From the NCBI GenBank assembly GCA_030063045.1, contig JAQSEB010000169.1, positions 372,001 through 436,000 on the forward strand: a DNA stretch of 64,000 nucleotides, given 5' to 3'. The notes below the pieces were generated by a model that was not told where the DNA came from, did not search any database, and worked only from the letters and a program-made list of their open reading frames with translations. The DNA is from Pratylenchus scribneri (taxonomy: Eukaryota > Nematoda > Chromadorea > Rhabditida > Pratylenchidae). The translations under genes were made by a program, and so were the position numbers. The first letter of the stretch is position 1. Each line of letters starts with the position of its first letter. Positions 58,801 to 64,000 of the stretch are shown piece after piece.

Positions 58801-60919
58801 ATCAATTTTAAATCCAATATTTTTCATCAATTAATTTAAATTTATTATTTTAAGAAAAAATTTGGCGGTGGCACCACTGGATTGGACGATTTGAAAAAAT
58901 CCACCACTCGCCCAGCCGACAAAGAGGAGGAATTTTTTGACGCTTGGGATATGCCCAGCAAAAAGGGGCCAACCTTTTCGAAAGTGCCACCACCAGGACT
59001 GAAAACTCAACGGGGAGGAGGCGATTTTGGAGGTGGTCCAGGGCCCGACGAAGAGGCTGTGAAAAAATTTGGCAAGGCAAAGGCAATCAGCTCAGACATG
59101 TTCTTTGGACGGCACCAGGCCATGGATGTAAGGAAAATTTTAATTTTTGGAAATTTTTTTCAATTTTTATTGGCTAATTTTTAGCGATTTTCCATTAAAA
59201 ATAATAAAAAAATAAAAAAATTGGGCAAAAAAAATATATTTTATTTTTTAATTAATTTTCCTTATTAAAAAAATCATTTTACTCGAGAAAAAATTAGCTT
59301 CCGTTGCGGGGAATCGAACCCCGGCCTTCACGGTGAGAGCGTGAAATCCTAACCACTAGACCACAACGGAACATGAATGGAGCAATTGAAAAGACAATCA
59401 ACCTTTTTATTTATTTTCCTCCAAAAGCTTTTTATCGACAATTGTTGTCTTCAAAAAAAAATAAAAATTTAAAAAATATCTAATTATTTTGGACAAAGGA
59501 AAATAAAATAAATTGAAAAAATAAAGATTGTGTCTATTTTTAGCTAAAATTTATTTAATAAAACGAATATTAATATTTTTAAATGCATAAATCTTAATTT
59601 TTCGGGAAAATCATAAAGCATTTCACACTATTAAGTTTGTTTTTCATAAAAATCTAAAATCAGTTAAATAATTTATTAGATAAATAATATACCATAATTT
59701 ATGATTTTTGTATTTTGATTGCATTTTTTAAAATTAAATATCCTTCAATAATTCCTAACTAGGTTAGATAAATTAAATAGGTTGAAAATAAGTCAAAAAT
59801 GCAAATTTGACTCGTCGAATTTTATTAAAATCTTTTTCATTAAATCATTAATTATTTAATGATTCCCCAATTTGTTCTTTAGGCCGATACCCGTGCAAAT
59901 TTGAGCCGTTTCGAGGGTCAATCGGCCATTGGCAGTGCGGACCTATTCGGCGGAGGGGAAGGTCAAGGAAGCCAGCAACAGGGTCGATGGAGTTCCTATT
60001 CCGAGCAAATTCCCGAAATGGCGGATATCAAAGATTCGGTTGTTTCGGTGAGTTTTCAAAAATTATCCTTTAAAAATCTTTTTTTAAGAAATTAAATATT
60101 TTATTGATTTTTTAATAATAATTTATTTTTTCAAAAATTATTTTTGGTTGGTAAAAAATTGTTCCATTATTATTTTATTGTTTTTTTTTAAAAGAAAATT
60201 ATACATAATTTTATAGTAATTTTTTATAAGTTTAAAAAAATTAAAATTTTTATTTCAATTTTTTTACTTTGATTTTTTAAATTTAATTAAATATAAAAAT
60301 TCCAAAATACCAAAATTTAAATTTTATTTAATTACATTTTAATATTTATTTTATTTTCAGGGTGTCAGCAAAGTGACGGAGAAATTGTCCGGCATTGGAA
60401 GCTCATTCAGTTCATATCTTTCGGTGAGTAAAATATTTTGATAAAATCCAAATTAAGAAAAATTTGAAAAATGAATAAATAAAATTAATTTTATCCCAAA
60501 AAAAATTTTTTTGTCCAATTTAGTCGAAAAAATTTTAAATTTTCTAGAAAACCACAACCAAAAGCTGATATTGTGCGAGAGTAAGTCCATCAAAAAATGT
60601 TACATTTTTGTTTCTGTTTCCGCACTTTTTTTATGTTTTGCTTTTTACTTCTTTCGGGCACTATTTTTCTTACTTTTTTTTTTATTAAATTTTTACAAAA
60701 TTTTTCTTTGCTTTCTTTGGCAAAAAATATTTTTTAATTTATTTTTTAAATTTTTCTTTCCTTTCTGTTTAAAATTTTACTTTTATTTTTTTAAAAAATT
60801 TTTCTTTGCTTTCTTTGACAAAAAAAAATATTAAAATTTAATTTTTTCTCATTTTCAGGAACGCTATTGAATCATCGGATGCAGCCCCAAAACAAAATGG
60901 ATATGTGAAGAATTTGTGA
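52881..60919 (+). CDS. ADP-ribosylation factor GTPase-activating protein 2/3
   Basis: Exons 52881-52973, 53022-53164, 54060-54108, 54153-54233, 55226-55454, 55590-55624, 55670-55717, 56080-56277, 56862-57024, 57851-58014, 58855-59127, 59883-60047, 60361-60423, then a tail. The N-terminal ArfGAP zinc finger is complete: [12 protein letters not shown], CxxC then 16 residues then CxxC ([19 protein letters not shown]). The arginine finger is in [13 protein letters not shown], followed by MQIGGNANA and FFKQHGC. Later exons carry the ArfGAP2/3 signatures [19 protein letters not shown] and [10 protein letters not shown]. This class activates GTP hydrolysis on Arf1 at the Golgi with COPI coat. From the last firm exon, direct joining to 60548 stops at once (574 residues). 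Exons 60549-60582 and about 60860-60919 would add a natural tail ending NGYVKNL but need a one-base phase change. Confidence 0.9.
52974..53021 (+). other. 48-nt frame-neutral intron in ArfGAP
   Basis: GTTTAT...CTTAAG between NPANK and VCFDCG. It is 16 codons without a stop, so unspliced RNA would encode an insert ([16 protein letters not shown]) just before the zinc finger. Family alignment from memory of the motif order (NK directly followed by the CFDCG finger) argues it is an intron. Confidence 0.65.
53165..54059. other. ArfGAP intron 2
   Basis: 895 bp, less AT-rich than other introns. No inverted repeats or gene recognised. Confidence 0.5.
54783..54967. mobile_element. Small hAT-like MITE, CAGGCTCGTATCCAGG termini
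   Basis: 185 bp with termini CAGGCTCGTATCCAGG and CCTGGATACGGGCCTG and an exact 8-bp duplication GCTATAAT (54775-54782 and 54968-54975). It contains TTGCTGCGCAGCGAAAAATTTTAC, a string also shared by the elements at 10872 and 29446, so all three probably have a common origin. It lies in the ArfGAP intron between 54233 and 55226. Confidence 0.88.
55765..56010. repeat. Degenerate AAACCGGTTT repeat
   Basis: About eight spaced copies of a 30-34-bp unit with (A)AACCGGTTT(A)TAAAC followed by C-A-C-AAAA-T, in an ArfGAP intron. Confidence 0.65.
57045..57540. repeat. 26-bp tandem array AAACCGGTTTTAAATCCTACAAGCAT
   Basis: About 14 nearly exact copies from 57047 to 57420, then degenerate ones to 57540. 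Each unit holds the palindrome AAACCGGTTT. It lies within an ArfGAP intron (57025-57850). Confidence 0.9.
57545..57800. mobile_element. MITE with opposed CATCGAGACGCATCGAATGG motifs
   Basis: AAATCTCATCGAGACGCATCGAATGGAATATAATTTG at the left and ACAAATTTATACCAATCGATGCGTCTCGATTAGATCTACAAATTGG at the right are inverted copies. Related in sequence to the element at 41358. In an ArfGAP intron, adjoining the AAACCGGTTT array. Confidence 0.65.
58080..58300. repeat. C-rich low-complexity segment
   Basis: Contains a run of about 20 C near 58220 and GGACCCGGAAACAGGCCCGG / CCGGACCTGCT strings at its ends. Possibly part of an inserted element; edges unclear. ArfGAP intron. Confidence 0.5.
58345..58620. 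repeat. Inverted repeat, arms about 120 bp
   Basis: AAAGAGCAGACTTTTGGCT at 58371 pairs with AGCCAAAAGTCTGCTCTTT at 58556, with further pairing inward to CATTTAAAATAG and outward to AATGAATTTTG / CAAAATTTG. MITE-like; ArfGAP intron. Confidence 0.7.
59300..59370 (-). tRNA. tRNA-Glu (CTC)
   Basis: On the minus strand a 71-nt cloverleaf runs TCCGTTGTGGTCTAGTGG ... GGTTCGATTCCCCGCAACGGA. It has a perfect 7-bp acceptor stem (TCCGTTG/CAACGGA), an A box TGGTCTAGTGGTTAGG, an anticodon loop CTCTCAC within TTCACG...CGTGAA, and a B box GGTTCGATTCC. The anticodon CTC reads GAG. It lies antisense in an ArfGAP intron. Confidence 0.93.
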
Positions 60920-63900
60920 ATGAGGAGAAAATTTATGTGATTTTTCTGTGAATTTTTTAAAAATTTTCTATTGTCATTTTTTCATTGCAACCTTTTTCCC
61001 TCAAAATCTGTTGGACTGGATATTTTTTCCCTTCTTTTTTTATTTTTATGCTATATTCTATCCCACAAATAATTATGGAATTTATTTACCTTTACATTTA
61101 CATTTGATAATTTTATAAATTTTCTGATTGCTTTTTTATTTATAATTCTTAATTTATATTTTTGGGGGTAATTTGAAATATTTAAGTAAGAATTTCGGCT
61201 TCCATTTTTCTCAATTTATGTAAATTTTTTTAAGCAAAATGTCAAAATTTACCATGGATAGTTCACATTTATAATTATGGGATTTGCTTACCAACATCAC
61301 CAAATATGACTCAAAAAAGATCTGAGTTTAAAATCCGAAATTACCTTTAGAAAATTGGAAAATATGATGACTAAGAAAGTATGGGCAAATTCAAAGAATA
61401 AATTCCATAATTAAAAATATTCTACAAATATTCCTTCCTTTCTTTCCGCCTTTTCTTCCATTGCTTTCTCTTAATTTAATTAAATTTGCAAATTATTAAA
61501 CAAAAAATGACTGACAAATTTGTTAAAATTTATCAATTCCACCAATTTCTCCCCTTGAAAAACCGTCCAAATTCTATTTCCTAATTTTCTATAAATTGTT
61601 GACAAGGAATTCATTTTTCCATATAAAAAAGATATTTGGATAAATTTGTGAAAATAATTTGTAAATTTTTTTTATTTTAAATTCTTTAAAATTAGTTTCT
61701 TTATATGAAGAAAGTCGAAAAATTCATATTTTGTTGATTAACCCACTAATCAATTTTCTATATTAAAATGCTCATTTAAAGTGAATTTCCCACCTCTACA
61801 AAGATCGAAATTTAATTCTTTATTAAATTTATAGTCCAATTAAATTGACATAAAATAATTTTTCAGATTTTGATAAAAAAAAATCTGCATCGTATTGCTA
61901 ATAATAGATTAATTAAGAAATAGTATGATGAAAATCAAAAAATGATTGAAGTAAATTTTTTCAAAAAAAAAACAAATGAAAATAGAAATGATCTCCAGAA
62001 AGACCAATTATATGATCACTGAGCATTTTGATGAAGAACAAAAAATTTTTATCAGCGCCAGTACCAGCGGTAAAATAAATATGGTCATTTTTTGGTTAAA
62101 AAAATTTGAACTATTGGTTGGGGAGTCAAATTTTAATCATATAATTTAACGACCTGCTGGAACTAATTTAAAATTTAATTGATAAGAATTTATTTCCTGG
62201 ATGTTCATTTTATGGTTTTTGGCCATCTTCCTTCCTCTATATGGAATGGACCACCCAATCGAACAATTTTTTGATAAAATTATAGACAATTCGATTCGAC
62301 TAAAAGGAGAAAAATTGATAAAAAATGACTTGGATTCAATTTTTTTCAGCGAACATAGACCACCCAATCGAACACTCATTTGGCACTTTTTGGCCCAAAT
62401 TTGAATGATTGGGTCGTTGATCAAATTTTAGACATATATTTTAACGACCAGGAACCAATTTAAAAAATTTCATAAAATTTCATGGATGTTCATTTTTATG
62501 ATTTTTGGTCATCTACGTTCTTCGTCATGGAATGGACCCACCCAATTGAACACATTCTTTAAATCAAACAAAATTTTAACGATTTAACATACTATTTCTT
62601 CATTTTATTTGCTACTCCACCACCATCAAATTTTCGCCGCCACTGGGGTTCGAACCTATGACCTCCATCATGTCACATGCTCTTACCCATTACGCTTTGA
62701 GTGACTACAGATGCTTAACTATCAAACATTTATATGAAGAAAATGGAAGTATGGACTATTGGTCCATTAAATATTGTTTGATCAAACAAAAAATTGCATC
62801 AAATAAAATTTGATGAAAAAAAGTATGGACAGAATCGTCAAATATTTGAAGTAAAATATTTGATCAAACATTTTTAAGGAAAAAGTTTGATCAAACATCC
62901 GAAGTATGGACATGGCCTCAATGCTGAGAATGGGGAAATATTAGAGACTGGGGTATTAAAAGAGAATTTACGGTTCCAGCCGAGCTCTATAAGCATAAAA
63001 TTAAATCAAAAAATTATCCTGGCGTATGGATCGTATGAAAATTCGTTAATACAACCAAAAAAATTACTGAAAACTTTTTTTTTTTGTTTAATATTTTTAC
63101 CTAGAATTAATTGATAATTTAAAAATTTATTTTATGAAAAGACTCTTTTTCTCATTCATAATTTCAATAGTATAGTAACACGTCATTTATTTGGAATGGG
63201 ATTTGAGAAAATGGCATTTTGCATGGCATCTCATTGGTCATTTGAAATTGAAGATAATTATTATGGAATGGGGCAATATTGAATTGGGATTCTCTATTTT
63301 TTAATTTCATTCAAATCAAATAATAAATTAAGTAAAAATTATTCAAATCACAATTGAAGATTAAAATGAATTGTCAAAAAGTTTGGGAAATTTGCATGGG
63401 GCAAAATTGATATATTTCGGCATTTCATTTATAATTATCATCGGCATTTTTGAGTGATTTCTGATTTATGCTTCCCATATTCATCTTTCTTTAATTTCAT
63501 AAAAAGAATATTGGGAATTCCCAATTCTACTATATTTGATTCTTTCTATGAATTACCGAACATATTATTTTTTCAAATAAATTGAAATAATCGATGATCA
63601 ATGCTATCTTAAAACACTTTAAATTTTATAAGACTGCATATTGTTAATATTTTTAATTTAAGCAATAATCATTTCATCATTTTAGCTATCATATGCATAG
63701 GTTTTTTTTTAAAAAATATTTTACAAAAGTTTAATAAAATGCTACTTTCTAATTATACCCGAGCAAATTTTCCCTCCCCCAAATTATCTTATAAGTTAGC
63801 CCCAAAATTGGTCAACCTTAAAATACCTAAAAGCATGTTTTTCATTACCTATTTTACAATCAAATATGAATATAAAATATCTTCAAATCTTCTCGGGGAT

Positions 63901-64000
63901 AATTAACAATTATTTTCAATTTCATTTTTAAAAATTTTCCATGATGAATGGGAATATATTTTAAATTATTAAGACAAATTCTGTTTTTTGATTAAAATTA
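60920..64000. other. AT-rich intergenic DNA
   Basis: No gene supported. A diverged direct duplication occurs at about 62115-62290 and 62425-62560 (shared TGGATGTTCATTTT, ATGGAATGGACC and CACCCAAT[CT]GAACA). 63755-63880 resembles 27235-27362 near the saposin-like gene, so it is a dispersed sequence. An open frame at 62887-63114 has no features. Confidence 0.5.
62632..62704 (-). tRNA. Possible tRNA pseudogene or tRNA-derived relic
   Basis: On the minus strand GCGTAATGGGTAAGAGC resembles an A box and AGGTTCGAACCCCA a B box at normal spacing. The acceptor ends (GTCACTC/CAGTGGC) and the anticodon stem do not pair properly. Probably a decayed tRNA or SINE head. Confidence 0.35.

Overview
The window looks like nuclear DNA of a nematode. 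It is very AT-rich and has compact multi-exon genes with GT-AG introns, small secreted cysteine-rich or peptide genes, a clear ArfGAP2/3 orthologue, a eukaryotic tRNA-Glu, and many short non-autonomous DNA transposons. A tylenchid (Meloidogyne-like) plant or soil nematode would fit, but I cannot name the species from sequence alone. All gene models were built by hand from reading frames, splice-site consensus and phase bookkeeping.

Layout. 1-5085: a satellite-like block of nested tandem repeats, CCCCGG-AAATAA minisatellites and GC-rich perfect hairpins, with no genes. 5086-9167: AT-rich DNA with one small ET/Ly6-like GPI-anchored protein gene (7635-8483, +). 9168-18680 (-): a 16-exon gene, phase-consistent throughout, for an 837-residue secreted annexin with a duplicated helical extension. 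Its introns are packed with hAT-like MITEs, a poly-G element and a 21/42-bp minisatellite. 19135-21200: a large inverted duplication carrying a secreted peptide gene in each arm. 21596-28044 (+): a small secreted C2HC-motif protein, then two saposin-like paralogues, with a Mutator-like transposase remnant between them. 30945-37074 (-): a 19-exon, phase-consistent gene for a 1077-residue secreted protein made of about five degenerate galectin-like modules. 38362-41105 (+): a secreted Q/P-rich leader joined to two ends of an aldonolactone oxidase whose middle is missing. 42308-50729 (+): a bacterial-type ABC substrate-binding protein, spliced and with a signal peptide, whose last exon is interrupted by a hAT-like MITE. 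Its 5.3-kb intron holds a minus-strand gene and a tiny plus-strand gene. 52881-60919 (+): ArfGAP2/3, with an antisense tRNA-Glu(CTC) in an intron. 60920-64000: AT-rich intergenic DNA.

Taken together, most recognisable genes encode secreted proteins (annexin, galectin, saposin-like, ET/Ly6, small peptides, binding protein, oxidase). Two of these have prokaryote/fungus-like relatives and are candidates for horizontal acquisition. Transposable elements have directly remodelled genes in at least two places: the 3' splice site at 22333 and the coding exon at 50150. A dispersed motif around CGATGCGTCTCGACGAG links several otherwise different inverted-repeat elements.
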